Of a DNA stretch of 60,000 bases, positions 1 to 11,300 are shown piece by piece (position 1 is the first letter of the stretch; the number at the start of each line of letters is the position of its first letter). Made by a program: the position numbers and the translations under genes. The DNA comes from Liolophura sinensis. Taxonomy: Eukaryota; Mollusca; Polyplacophora; Chitonida; Chitonidae. The stretch lies in contig NC_088297.1 in the NCBI RefSeq assembly GCF_032854445.1, positions 16,443,127-16,503,126 on the forward strand, read 5' to 3'. The notes under the pieces were generated by a model that had not been told where the DNA came from, made no database searches, and was given only the letters and a program-made list of their open reading frames with translations.

Positions 1-537
1 TACCCACTGGTATGCCAGGCGTAGTACGAGCTCTCTCCATGGGATTATTTAAACATTCGGACGTCATCCTGAAATCGTTAAGGCATTTTCAATTCCAAGT
101 GGCGATCGTCGATTCTACGATGGCCGAAGCATTGGTATTGGTGGCAAAGTTAAACCTACCCCACATCATGCTCTCCGTCAGTCGTTTTGACGTACATCTT
201 GCTAGACTCAGCGATGCTAGCTTGCCTTTGTCTTATGTACCTGTCGGGAGACAACATAAACGGTTTCACACATGAGATGACCTTCATACAACGCGCCACG
301 AATTTCTGGTTATACTTTTACCAAAGTATTATCATAAAGACAAACAGAGGCAAGATGAAAGAATTAAGAGATCTGTATTTTCCAGAATGACTAACATGGA
401 CACAGATGTTGCTTTGAGAAAATACGACTTTATGGCTGATTAATACTGATTTCAATTTAGAATTTCCCTATCCCGTGATGCCAAATGTGAAATATGTGGG
501 GAGTTTTACAGCTAGGCCACCAACTCGTTTACCGAAG
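1..537 (+). pseudogene. UGT exon with three reading-frame breaks at homopolymers
   Basis: UGT-like protein is read first in the frame of position 12 (to 'LPLSYVPV' near 243), then one frame over ('GDNINGFTHEMTFIQRA' to 'RDLYFPE' near 387), then the first frame ('MTNMDTDVALR' to about 421), then again the second ('TTLWLINTDFNLEFPYP' to the donor at 538). The jumps fall at GGG (about 244-246), CC (382-383) and AAAA (419-422); one base more or less in each run restores a continuous UGT reading frame. Nothing else in the exon is damaged and the later exons are intact. This pattern is more like indel errors of long-read sequencing than old decay, but a young pseudogene is possible. Confidence 0.7.
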
Positions 538-3500
538 GTATGTATAAATGTTAATTTTTGTGCTTACGTTTAAGTTTACACTTCTGCAATGTGGGAAATG
601 TTCTGTGGGGAGACGGTGGTGACACGATTGTCTTTCGATCGCCTGCAATCAGGAGTCATTAGGTTCAAAGGCTGTCCCAGAAATAATTTTTGTTTCTCAA
701 TCTCTAACTGTTTTTGAGGTCCTGGCGACAGAGATTCATAGTGCAGCCTGCATATTGGTAATTAAAATATATATTGGCTGTTTTATCATTGATTATAAAG
801 GAAAGATTTTCCCCCAACTTTTCATGCGATCGAGTTGATATTTGCAACGTGTGTATTGTTTAACATTCGAGGATGTGCTTTTTCGAGTATTCAGAAAATG
901 CGCTTTCAATTTTGGCTAGGTGGAGGTGAAGATGGAGGTTCTCGTCCACTAGCCCATGTGGAATCAATCCTCTGTTACGGTACCACTTCCGCTTTTCGGG
1001 AAAATGTAATTTTGTCTATATTAGAGTGCAGAGAGGTTTTTTCGCTGTCAGCCTCAGGTGCAACACATTTGGTATGAAAATAATGGAGATTGTCTAAGCT
1101 TTAGGCAGGCATGAGTTTTAATGATGCTAGTTAAAGTTCCTGTCAAAACTACACAGTTTGTCATGAAGTAAAGAGGCTGCGAGTGACTTCTCTTTAGCAT
1201 TTCTACCCACCCTCCCAACTGCTTGCTGAGGAAGGTCCAGATATTTATGACTGCTTTCTCACAGACTTGGTTTCTCCAACCTTGAGTATATATGACATAA
1301 AACCCGAGACAATCAAATAAATCACAGGCTGGGAAAGGTATTCACCAGTGCTTCTTATCCGCGAAATGTTTGGGGTTGAGTTACAGCACTAAACGTTGAC
1401 ATTGTCACTTATGGAGAACTAATAGGGGTCCGGAGGGTATGCGCGATTTTTACTGTTGTTGCCAGATTGAATGTACATCTTGTCATTGGCAACTACCATA
1501 AAATCCCTTCGTTAGGGCGCGTTAGTTTGCAACACACATATATCCATACATTTATTGCGTCTATAAGCCTGCGAACCTATAATCTCTGAAGAATCCTGAA
1601 ATGTCGATTGGGCTAATGGAGAAATAACAATCTTATCTGAATGTCACTTGTTTAACCGGTTTACGGGTAATTATCATAATTGACATTTCTGCATAATGAC
1701 AGTTATATCTATTTAACGTTATGATGGGCGCATGCTAAGTGGTTTTTATGCGATGATAATTTCACTCTCCCACCGTAGTTTCGAAATGTCGTCTAATGTG
1801 CGTCCTGTGCGTGAATGGTTTAATCGTCCATGCCAGTAAAGTATCTCACGTGATAAAAATGCTGGACCAAGTAATTGTTAAGCAGCAATTTTATTTACAG
1901 CTAAAAAAGTGAAATTAACTTGCAAGTGGTTGTTTGTTATGTTGAGGCAATTGTTCGGAATGTTAGGCATGTTAGATGTATTTGAATGACCGCCAAGTTA
2001 AGCATCGCGTGACTATTCTCCATGACGTGTGGATAGTACGTCTCCCAGATATAGATAATATTCTATATGACTATAGAGGCCAGATAAATCAACCGCCATA
2101 GAACTAAACGAGGGAGAGGAAGGAGACGACACCCTTTGCGCGCAAATGTGTATGCAGTATAGTGTGCGTACCTGTAGGTCCCTCGTGGAAGTGTGCGTCA
2201 TTGACTTGCCGAAGGGCGATGCTTTACTCTGGGAACTTTGTTTTTGTATAGATTACTTCCGGAACCCTCTCAACCCTCATGTGAACGGAAATGTGAAAAA
2301 TTCTTGAGGATGGCGTTTAACACGTATCAGGCAAAAAAATGTTCGATGTAAAAACCGGGAAAAGTTAATGAAATGGATATGTAAATAAATACTGATTATT
2401 TATTTTATGCAGGAATTGGAAGAGTTTATTGCTGAGTCTGGGGATGATGGGATTATTCTCTTTAGTTTGTCTACTATTCTGCCATTGTCTGAGACCGACA
2501 TGGCCCAGATATTCCTCGAAGCTTTCTCGGCTTTGAAACAAAGAGTTATCTGGCGAGGGGAGACAATCCAAGGCTCTTCGGACAACATCATGTTCTCAAA
2601 GTGGATACCACAGAACGACGTTCTGGGTATGGAATTGATTGTGAATTTAGTAGGTATTGTTTTTAAGTAATTGTGATTTAGATAGGCGTAGCCGCAGCTT
2701 ATCTTTGCGTCTGTCACCTAAGCATAGCAAACTATGAGACTGATAGAATCTTTACCTTACCTGTCCAGGGCCGGAATACGGGTATTTTAAATTATGACTG
2801 TACGACATCGTGAAGACGTCCCTTTGTCATGTGACGTAGTTGTTTTCTTGGCAGAGTAGGGTAAACCACTGTTCGCTGGGAACCGACTTATACCTGTAGC
2901 GAGAAGACATATTCTGCCACACTTTGCAAGTACTATCTAATTTCTTTTAAATCGGGGCTAGGGGTGTATGAACATAGCGCAGTTTTAATACAATGTCTGA
3001 GTTTGTATGTAAACAGTTACAGTAAAGGCGTGACTGGGATACATTTCTACTTTCTTTTACTTCATAGCGTGATATTTGCAGTATACTGCTATGGGATTTA
3101 ATGATCTTTAAGCATGAAGCGTAGTGGACAAGGTACTGGTTTTGACTCATCGCTTGTTACACACGTGGGGCCTATGTCTTTCCGACATCATTATAAACTG
3201 TTCAACAGGTAACTGTTTCCAGGAAACTATCTCCGGTTATAATTATAAATTCATTAAGAGGCATTTGGAAGTTGAGAGAATATAGTTTCTATATGCAGAA
3301 GTTGTGCTTGACAACAATGATATAGAATGTACATGGAAAGGATATAATCAGAAGGCTTTATCGATATAAAAACCGTGTGGCATTAGAATCATAGTTGTAT
3401 AATTTGAAAAAGAGCTGTGGTAATAATTTTATACATGAAACTGGAATTTAAAAAATGGAATTTGACTTTGGATATTCTTTCCCCGGTGGATTGCCTGAAA

Positions 3501-5813
3501 TGACATTGGGATATTTCTTTTATTGTCCCATTCTTGTAACTCAACGTTAACTTTGATGCGTTGGTTTTCGCGGAGGTTCGCACTCTTAGAGTGTTTAGAT
3601 TGGAGTCCGAGTCGTAACCATTCTGACTTGTGTTTACACGTTCCTAACTGGAGAGAAAACATGCTGACATACAAAACTCTACATCTTTGTGTTGCGTAGG
3701 TTCTTCAAAGACACGAGTTCTCGTTTCGCACGGAGGACTAAGTGGCGTTCAGGAAGCCATGTACCACGGCGTTCCCATGGTGATTGTGCCCATGTTTAGT
3801 GATCAGCCGGACAATGCGATTCGGGTTGAAGCTCATGGGTACGGGGTACGCCTAGATCCATTTAACCTGACTGCAGCGTCCATTGTGGCAGCAGTGAAAT
3901 CTGTGATATCTGACAAAAGGTAAGTGACTTTTAACTCTTTCTGGCGAGTAATGTAGGACAGTAGAACATGTGATATCCGACAACATGAAAGTGATTTTTA
4001 TTTCTCCTCAGTGTGTAATGAAAAACAGTGGAAACTGTTATATCTGACAACAGGTCGGTGACTGTTATCTGTTGACAGCGCGTAATGTAAGATAGTAGAA
4101 TCTGTGATATCTGATCAAAGGTAAGTGACTTCTATCTCTCTCAGTGTGTAGTGTAGGACGATGGAATATGTGATATCTGAGAACAGGTAAGTGACTTTAA
4201 TCCCTTTCCCGAGTGTGTAGTGTAGGACGATGGAATCTGTGATGTCTGACAACAGGTAAGTGACTTCTATCTCTACCCCAATGTGTAGTGTAGGACGATG
4301 GAATATGTGATATCTGATAACAGGTAAGTGACTTTTATCTCTATTCTAATGTGTAGTGGAGGACAATGAAACATGTAATATCTGACAACAGGTAAGTGAC
4401 TTCTATCTCTCTCAGTGTGTAGTGTAGGACGATGGAATATGTGATATCTGAGAACAGGTAAGTGACTTTAATCCCTTTCCCGAGTGTGTAGTGTAGGACG
4501 ATGGAATCTGTGATGTCTGACAACAGGTAAGTGACTTCTATCTCTACCCCAATGTGTAGTGTAGGACGATGGAATATGTGATATCTGATAACAGGTAAGT
4601 GACTTTTATCTCTACCCCAATGTGTAGTGTAGGACGATATAATCTGTGACATCTGGCAACAGGTAAGTGACTTTTATCTCTCTGAGTGTGTAGTGTAGGA
4701 CGATGGAATATGTGATATCTGATAACAGGTAAGTGACTTTTATCTCTACTCTAATGTGTAGTGGAGGACGATATAATCTGTGACATCTGGCAACAGGTAA
4801 GTGACTTTTATCTCTCTGAGTGTGTAGTGTAGGACGATAGAATCTGTGATATCTGAGAACAGGTAAGTGACTTTTATCTCTCTGACTGTGTAATGTTGGA
4901 CGATGGAAGCTGAACACTTACAAAAGGTAAGTGGCGTTCTTGTCCGATCCGACGGTTTTACAACATTCTAACCTTTTTGATTTATTGATTTATTTGATTG
5001 GTGTTTTACGCCGTACTCAAGAATATATTATTTATATGATGACGGCTAGCATTATGGTGGGAGGAAACCGGGTAGAACCCGGGGGAATCCCTCGACCATG
5101 CGCAGGTTGCTGAGAGACCTTCCCACGTACGACCGGAGAGGAAGCCAGCTTGAGCTAGACTTGAACTCACAGCGACTGCATTGGTGAGAGGCTTCTGGGT
5201 CATTACCCTGCGCTAGCGCGTTAACCAACTAAGCCTCGGAGGCCCCTTTGACCTCTTTGTTAGTGACAGGAGCAGCGGAATAATTTTAATGAACACATGT
5301 ATATAGCTGCTGAATTGCTGTACTGGTACAACAGTGTGCGATAGAAATTGAGTGGGTAGAAGTTTTGTATGAGCCACTATGGAGCCTAAACTGTTTTAAC
5401 ACCCTCTATATTAAAATTCACCCTGATTTAGTACATATTTACTCACAACATACAGTTTACTTTTTAATGTTAAAATCGTGTACATTGCGATGTAAAAACA
5501 TTAGATATATTTTGGCAATTATTGCAGGATGGCTGACAGGATGAGGGATCTTTCTCAGAAACTTAAATTTGACCAATCATACATGAGCGCCAGAGAAATG
5601 GCGGCGTTTTGGGTTGAGGACGTGATGAAGTATGGCCACCTGTACCCGCGTCCAGCCAATCAGGATCTCTCTTACATACAAAGTCATGGCCTTGATGTTG
5701 TGGCGGTTTTCGCTTTGATATGCTTTGTGGGAGTCATGGCTCTTACAAAACTTGGCAGAATGATTTTTCCAAAAATCATCAGATCATCTGAATCAAAGAT
5801 GAAAGGCGTATAA
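1..5813 (+). CDS. UDP-glucuronosyltransferase (UGT), 3' four exons, 5' end outside the window
   Basis: Transfers a sugar from a UDP-sugar to small lipophilic acceptors; UGTs are ER membrane enzymes with a lumenal catalytic part. Exons: up to 537 (phase 0), 2413-2626 (ends after one base), 3700-3919 (ends after two bases), 5528-5813 (stop). Splice sites are GT-AG and phases join exactly. Joined protein shows 'WIPQNDVLG' followed by 'SSKTRVLVSHGG', then 'YHGVPMVIVPMFSDQPDN', the UDP-sugar-binding signature with its His, Gly-Gly and DQ residues. The last exon encodes a hydrophobic segment (about 17 residues from 'VVAVFALICF') and a short basic tail ending 'ESKMKGV', as in membrane-anchored UGTs. 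The N-terminal half and start lie upstream of the window. Exon 1 as written is out of frame at three places (see separate entry), so this is either a pseudogene or a real gene with base-call errors; exons 2-4 are clean. Family assignment is firm; the subfamily is unknown. Confidence 0.88.
968..1435 (+). repeat. Unclassified ~430-bp dispersed repeat, copy 1 (UGT intron 1)
   Basis: Shares ordered blocks with 35418-35845 and 56880-57292: 'TTTTCGGGA' with 'AATGTAATT', 'ATTGTCTAAGCTTTAGGCAG', 'GAGGCTGCGAGTGA', 'CTGGGAAAGGTAT' and 'GCACTAAACGTTGACATTGT'. This copy carries extra sequence near 1290. No tRNA-like A/B boxes, terminal inverted repeats or ORF were seen. The rest of intron 1 (1436-2412) shows nothing recognisable. 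Confidence 0.75.
3920..4935 (+). repeat. ~68-bp minisatellite built from the UGT exon 3/intron 3 boundary
   Basis: About 15 tandem units follow the true donor at 3920. Each contains a copy of the last ~25 exon bases plus the donor ('GATATCTGACAACAG' then 'GTAAGTGAC') and a spacer with 'GTGTAGTGTAGGACGATGGA'. Counting the authentic site, 14 positions have an intact GGTAAGTG: near 3919, 4118, 4182, 4251, 4319, 4386, 4454, 4523, 4591, 4658, 4726, 4793, 4860 and 4925. The two oldest-looking units (near 3982 and 4049) have lost it. Four-unit blocks of about 271 bp repeat almost exactly (about 4131-4400 and 4402-4670), a higher-order structure. Any downstream donor would keep an in-frame TAA at 3921-3923. 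Confidence 0.93.
4978..5246 (-). mobile_element. tRNA-derived SINE, family A, near full length
   Basis: On the minus strand it runs from 'GGGGCCTCCGAGGCTTAG' (tRNA-like head, box A) through a box-B-like 'GAGTTCAAGTC', a central domain with 'CTTCCTCTCCGGTCGTACG' and 'CTCCCACCATAATGCT', to a 3' end 'CGGCGTAAAACACCAATC' and an AAATAAATCAA-type tail. Lies in UGT intron 3. This is the reference copy for family A in this window. Such conserved-domain SINEs are known in molluscs and relatives; the exact named family was not checked. Confidence 0.9.
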
Positions 5814-6344
5814 AAATGTGAAATTTTCTTTACATTGGAATTTGTTCCATGTCATTCATGTCAAAAGACTCTATCTTTTATTTAAGGGTAATGATTGTTA
5901 CTGGGATTGTCGTAGTTTATGTACCATCTTTCATGTCATATTTTAGTCCGCGTTCAAATGAATGAATGGATGATTATGGCTAAACGCCACATGAGCAATA
6001 TTTTAGCAATATCGTGATTATCGTGAGTCCTAATACGAGATTATACTCATAACCTTATTTTTATTTCTTTATTTGTCTGTCTTTCTGAGTGATTGAATGA
6101 TAAAAGTGATGCACCTCTTTGACCATAGTTTAAGAATTTGTGAATGTGGACTGAGGAATTGGTTAATAGAGATAGGGTGTCTTTGTGTCCTATTTGACCA
6201 TGGTGAAAAGTACATTTTACACCAATACATTTCCTTTACCTTAATTGTAACAGTAGATAGGGTGGTAGAGGGGAGTTGTACATTAGGATAAAGCGCGGGG
6301 TACCTTCTAGATACATATGCGTTTACTGGTGTCGGTGAAATAAA
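5814..6344 (+). other. UGT 3' untranslated region with candidate poly(A) signal
   Basis: The first AATAAA after the UGT stop is at 6339-6344. No transcript evidence fixes the end. A degraded SINE 3' fragment ('GGCTAAACGCCACATGAGCA', about 5975-5994) lies inside, resembling a third SINE tail type. Confidence 0.35.
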
Positions 6345-6532
6345 ATCACGAATAATCCCAACACGTGTTGCCTTATATCTAGGATCATAAACGGAAAGAT
6401 ATCCCTGTAGCGCTCTCTAGTACTGCCAGATGTAACAGATGTTTGTTTTGTACATTTGCCACTTCGGTCTCTAGAGATAAACCCACTGTGCTAATTTTTT
6501 TTGCCACTATTGACTTCTAGTTGTCTATATCG

Positions 6533-6762
6533 TTTTGTGTTTTACGCTGTATTTAAGAAAATTTCAGTCATACAACGGCAAGCACCATTATGGTGAGAAA
6601 AAAATGGACAGAGCGAGTGGGAAACCCATGACCATGCGCAGGTTACGGCCGGAGAGGAGGCCAGCATGATCTGGATTTGAACTCACATCGACTGTGTTGG
6701 TGAGAGGCTTCTGGGTCATTGCATCGTGCTGGCACGCTAATCGCCACGGTCACGGAGGCCCC
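6533..6762 (-). mobile_element. SINE family A, internally deleted
   Basis: Minus-strand copy ending at its head 'GGGGCCTCCGTGACCG'; retains 'GAGTTCAAATCCAGATC', the box B region, and the 3' motif 'TACAGCGTAAAACAC'. Part of the central domain between the two is missing. Confidence 0.85.
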
Positions 6763-7104
6763 ACGTTTTCCTTTTATATTTATGAAGGCAACGAATCGCT
6801 GTTTGTTTTTTGTCTTTGTCCACATCTAAATAGTTTTGTACTTTCTACATCATTTTGCGTATATTTAGGAAAGCGGGCAGTGTCTATTATTTGAAGAGTT
6901 TGATTTGATTTGTGTATGTAAATTAGACAACGATGACATCAATAACAGGCATTGCAGTAGTCTTGTTGTTGCATTGTGAAAGCAAAGCTGATAAGTTTAG
7001 CGTGTGCCCAAAGCATAGATTTGCTGAAGTTATCTTGATAGGGATTATAGCAAGAATCAAGATGGTCGTTGGGATGTCATGGTCACCGATTTAACGCAGG
7101 CAGT

Positions 7105-7912
7105 TATAGTACATTGTAACAGCGTAATGCGAGAAGCAGCAGTACAATGCGAGAAGTGACAGTACAATGCGAGAGGTGACAGTACAATGCGAGAAAGAGC
7201 AGTACAATGCGAGAAGTGTCAGCACAATGCGAGAAGTGACAGTACAATGCGAGAAGTGACAATACAATGCGAGAAGCAGCAGTACAATGCGAGAAGTGAC
7301 AGCACACTGCTAGAAGTGACAGTACAATGCGATAAGAAGGAGTATTATGCGAGAAGTGACAGCACAATGCGAAAAGTGACAGTCAATGCGAAAAGTGACA
7401 ATACAATGCGAAAACTTACAGTACAATGCGAGAAGTGACAGTACAATGCGAGGAGCAGCAGTACAATGCGAGAAGTGACAGTACAATGCGAGAAGTGACG
7501 GTACAATGCGAGAAGCAGCAGTACAATGCGAGAATTGACAGCACAATTTGAAAAGTTACAGTACAATGCGGGAAGTAATAACTGTGTGGTTAATTTAAAT
7601 GGAATTGTCCTTATCAAAAAGTTCTGGCCAAAAGCAACAGTACAAAGCGAGAAGTAACAGACACTGCAAGATGTAACAGTACAAAGCGGGAAATAACAGA
7701 CAATGTGAAAAGTACCGGTTCAATGCGAGAAGTAACAGACAATGCGAGAAGTAATAGACAATGCGAGAAATAAAAGTACGATGCCAAAGTAACAGTACAA
7801 TGCGAGAAGTAACAAGCAATGTGAGAAGTAACAGGCCATGCCACAAGTAACAGTACAGTGCGAGAAGTAACACACAATGCTGGAAGTAACAGTGCTATGC
7901 GAGAAGTGATAA
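7105..7912 (+). repeat. 20-bp minisatellite in two blocks (AGTACAATGCGAGAAGTGAC)
   Basis: About 23 units of 'AGTACAATGCGAGAAGTGAC' from 7105 to 7578, with 'GAAGCAGC' and 'GAAGTGTC' variants, then a second block 7625-7905 in which units read 'GAAGTAACAG' and many lose three bases. Each block ends in the same flank ('GTGGTTAATTTAAATGGAA' at about 7585 and 'GTGAGGTTAATTTAAATGGA' at about 7912), so the blocks look like a duplicated larger unit. Long ORFs across it on both strands come from repetition and are not taken as genes. Confidence 0.93.
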
Positions 7913-8034
7913 TTGTGAGGTTAATTTAAATGGAACTATCCGTGTCAGACATGTTCATCGAAACCGAAACCTTTATTTGAATTTACCTCAAATGGGGTCT
8001 TTCTCAGGCTTCCGACTATTGTTCGTGACACCAA

Positions 8035-8330
8035 TTCGGTTGCGTTATGATTAGAGCGTCCCCCTCGCAGTTGTAGACCCTGGGATCAAACCCGGGTGGG
8101 TCATACCGAAGACCTTAAAAATGGCACTTTCTTCAGCAGTGAGGGGTCAGAATAAGGAAACACGAGTGGTTGGTCCGGTGTCAGTAAAATGCGACTGGGT
8201 AGGGTCCTTGACTCGCCCTGCCACAAGAATATGCAGTATATGTACGCACACCTAATGACTCCACCTCGTCATGTGACTGAAAAATTGTTAAGTATGACGT
8301 TAAACCTCAAGGATACATACGCAGTACTGT
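8035..8330 (+). mobile_element. tRNA-derived SINE, family B
   Basis: Head with box-A-like 'TATGATTAGAGCGTCC' and box-B-like 'GGGATCAAACCCG', body with 'GACCTTAAAAATGGCACTTT', and 3' end 'GACTGAAAAATTGTTAAGTA' followed by 'TGACGTTAAACCTCAAG'. Better copies are at 40825-41165 and 43585-43925, which carry a CACT-repeat tail. An ORF across it is an artefact of the SINE. Confidence 0.8.
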
Positions 8331-11300
8331 CCTTGCTCGGATCATTAAAAATTCTCTTTGCGAGAAATCTTTGCGGTTTTCCCATACACTGTTGTTCAAG
8401 ACTGAAGCAAACAGCTGCGTGGTGAGTAGTCAAAAACAAAAATACAATGGAACTGTAAACGAATGATATTCTAGGGTGGCCTACTTTTTCTGTTATATTG
8501 TTACATCTTGAAAACATTTAAAACTCTTCTCCGGAATCTGGAAACGGATCAAGCTGAAATTTGATGCGCTGTTACAGCATTCACAGAGCATCAGATGTTG
8601 CAAGGAACGGTAAGTTTCAATGAAAACTGTACAAGTTTGTCATAGGTAATATGACGCCACGTAATGACCTCATTTATGAAGTTACAAGTATGCAGTTTCA
8701 AATCTGCTTTCATTTATTTATCTTTGATGCACGGTTTTCACTAAAATAGCGGTCAAACCTCAAAAAAGTGCGAGATTGTCCCACTTTTGAAGATCACTTG
8801 ACCGTAAACCATTGCTGCAGTGATCAGCAGGTACATGTAGATCAACTATTGTCTTCGTTTCAGTCCCATGTAACCATTTTACACAGTTGAATAGTCTTGG
8901 CTGTGAAATAGCGAGCCGTCAGTAATTATTTAATTCCCGACCAGTCACACAATGAAGTACAAACTTTACCAGCGTTAACATGTTGCATATGCATGTATTC
9001 CACAGCGACATATTGTCCACGGCGAAAAAAAATGTGCTGTTATTTTAGGCCTCATCTACATAAAGTAGAGACTTCCACATGTCTATAGGCACCTCAATTT
9101 GTAATTGGATGAACACTCGAATGTTCAGTTTGATAACATCTGTTCTGCTGTACAGATTTCCGGGGATTACGAGTACTTTATAATACATTTTATCGATAGA
9201 AAGGAAGATAGTATTTGTTTTACCAGAATTATAGTTCGCTTTCAAGCTATGATATTGCTTACATGTGCGATCCACGCGTTACCGCTGTATTGTGGGAATC
9301 TTTGCGTTGCCTCATTTGCAAGTTATCTTGCCGGACGGACAATTTAGACCAGTGATGGATTTTCCTTTGTAATTCCCTTGTAGGCTTGATATGCAACCTA
9401 TTTTTGTATTTACGTGTAGCTGAACCAACTTGAAAATTCTGAATTTCTTTCCGAAGTCTGCCTTTCTAAAGTCTTCATTGAACAGGTTGTATAGGACTGA
9501 AGCAAACAGCTGCCGTAACTAGGGTGACTTAAGTTTCATTTGTCTCAATTTTTTCTCTCTCTAAATATGCTGTGGACTAGATGTAAAAAATCAACCAAAC
9601 AAAGAGACAGGCGAGTACATGTAACGGCACTGAAACATACATGCACAGCCTACAGAGGAAGGCTTGCCTCAAGCATTGTTTATCACTCGGGCAATTTATT
9701 TCATATTTGCCAGTTTGTTTCATACTCACCAAGGTGAAATTGCTGCTGTCTTAGGATATGGCTACCCATACTCCGTCCGACATTGTACTTGTATTGTCTT
9801 GTTGTGTGTCGGTTTCGGGAAAGTCACGTAAGGCTAAATGTATTGAATTTTATAAGTAGGACATTTCCACATTCCAGCTCAGCAGGTCAGTGAGCCATGA
9901 TTGATTCAATGAGATATACGAAACAAAGTAACAGAAAGCGACCATACTGCATTATTTGATATCCTGAATTGCTCAATATCATCTGAGCTAATGATTATCA
10001 CCAACTGTACCCATTAAAAAATCAAGTTTAAGAGAAGGTCATCAATTAGAGAAATTCTTCATTGAGAGGATTATCTCTCTTCTCTGACCTCTTTAGTCAA
10101 CATCGTTTATAAAGGCGATAGGCGGGAGTCGGCCAGCAGCGCATGAGGTGTTGGATTGTACTACAAAGTGGATTAACATATAGTAGACACAATGGGGACT
10201 GGAAATCGCGGTCGCTGTTCACAATAGATAAGTGTCGGATTATTCAATGAAAATAACATGGATAGCTAATGTAGGTAAAAGCACACCAAGCGGCATAGTC
10301 ATTATTGACAAGATATCGGTTTTTAGACGTGTTGTTTTGGCCTTTTTTGTTGCTAAAAAGAGCAGGTAAAAAGTCCCGTTTACAATAGGAAGTAAAATAT
10401 TTGACCAGCCAATGACTCTGTTATTATATGAATGAAATTGTTGATTGACGCATATAATTGTGTCGAGGTATACTGGTTTTTGTGCGTTTTGCGGGTGCTT
10501 TATTCGCTTGCTTAAAAGAAAAACACACAATTAAATGGCCCAGTGCGTAATTAATTAAGCCTGGCATACCTTACCTCGATTAATTTTTGTTTTGTAGACA
10601 TTATGCCTCAGGGGGTAGATATTAATCGCACGGATCCTCTTCACCTCTGCTTAAGAATTTTGAGTGTGGAGAAAAGTTATATGCAGGACAAACGGTCTGG
10701 CCAACCGTTTGAGGCCCGTGCTTTGCCAAGGGCATCCCCTATTCGTCCACTGATAAACCCGATCACGGTCGGGAAAATTCTTTCAGTTCTCCGTTGAACA
10801 CCAATCAACCGCACAAATATATCAGCTGAGCTTTTACTAACAGCACTATATGATTCAGTTCTCTTGATATGGAATCTGAATTGAATGACCCAAACCACGA
10901 AACACAACTTTCAACAGTATTGGTGTAAATCAAATGAACAAAATCCACTATATCTCTTAATATTAACAAGACTACAGCATATCAAGTAAAACTAGGTTAG
11001 AGACAACAGAGTGATAGTTGGCAAATTGTTACACGTAACCGGTGAAATACGACCTCTTGTCAACGTCTTGTCGACCTCTTTACCTCAGTTACGGTTTTAT
11101 TCTGTTCATGTAAATGCTTAAATAGCAAGCTGATAACGGCATTTATCCTCATTGCAAGTGACACGTGTATTATTTACGTTGAACTTATTGCAATTTGACA
11201 GAGTCACAATACAAAATTGCCTGAACATTCATTTCATAGGTTGAGTGCCATTTATGGGTTGCTTTAAGCTACAATTAGCATGAATTGTACTCATCAGTGA

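Noticed and set aside
2400-2717. Minus-strand ORF
   Set aside because: Antisense shadow of UGT exon 2.
4341-4917. Minus-strand repetitive ORFs
   Set aside because: Antisense reading of the splice-donor minisatellite.
5006-5203. Minus-strand ORF, with similar ones at 16739, 23976 and 57302
   Set aside because: They all translate the family-A SINE; the similarity among them is of the repeat, not of a protein.
7104-7877. Overlapping minus-strand ORFs rich in Cys, His and Ser
   Set aside because: Produced by the 20-bp minisatellite; the same repeat is open in more than one frame.
10240-10530. Minus-strand ORF with hydrophobic stretches, at first suggestive of a receptor fragment
   Set aside because: No splice sites in phase, no recognisable signature, AT-rich sequence that favours hydrophobic codons.
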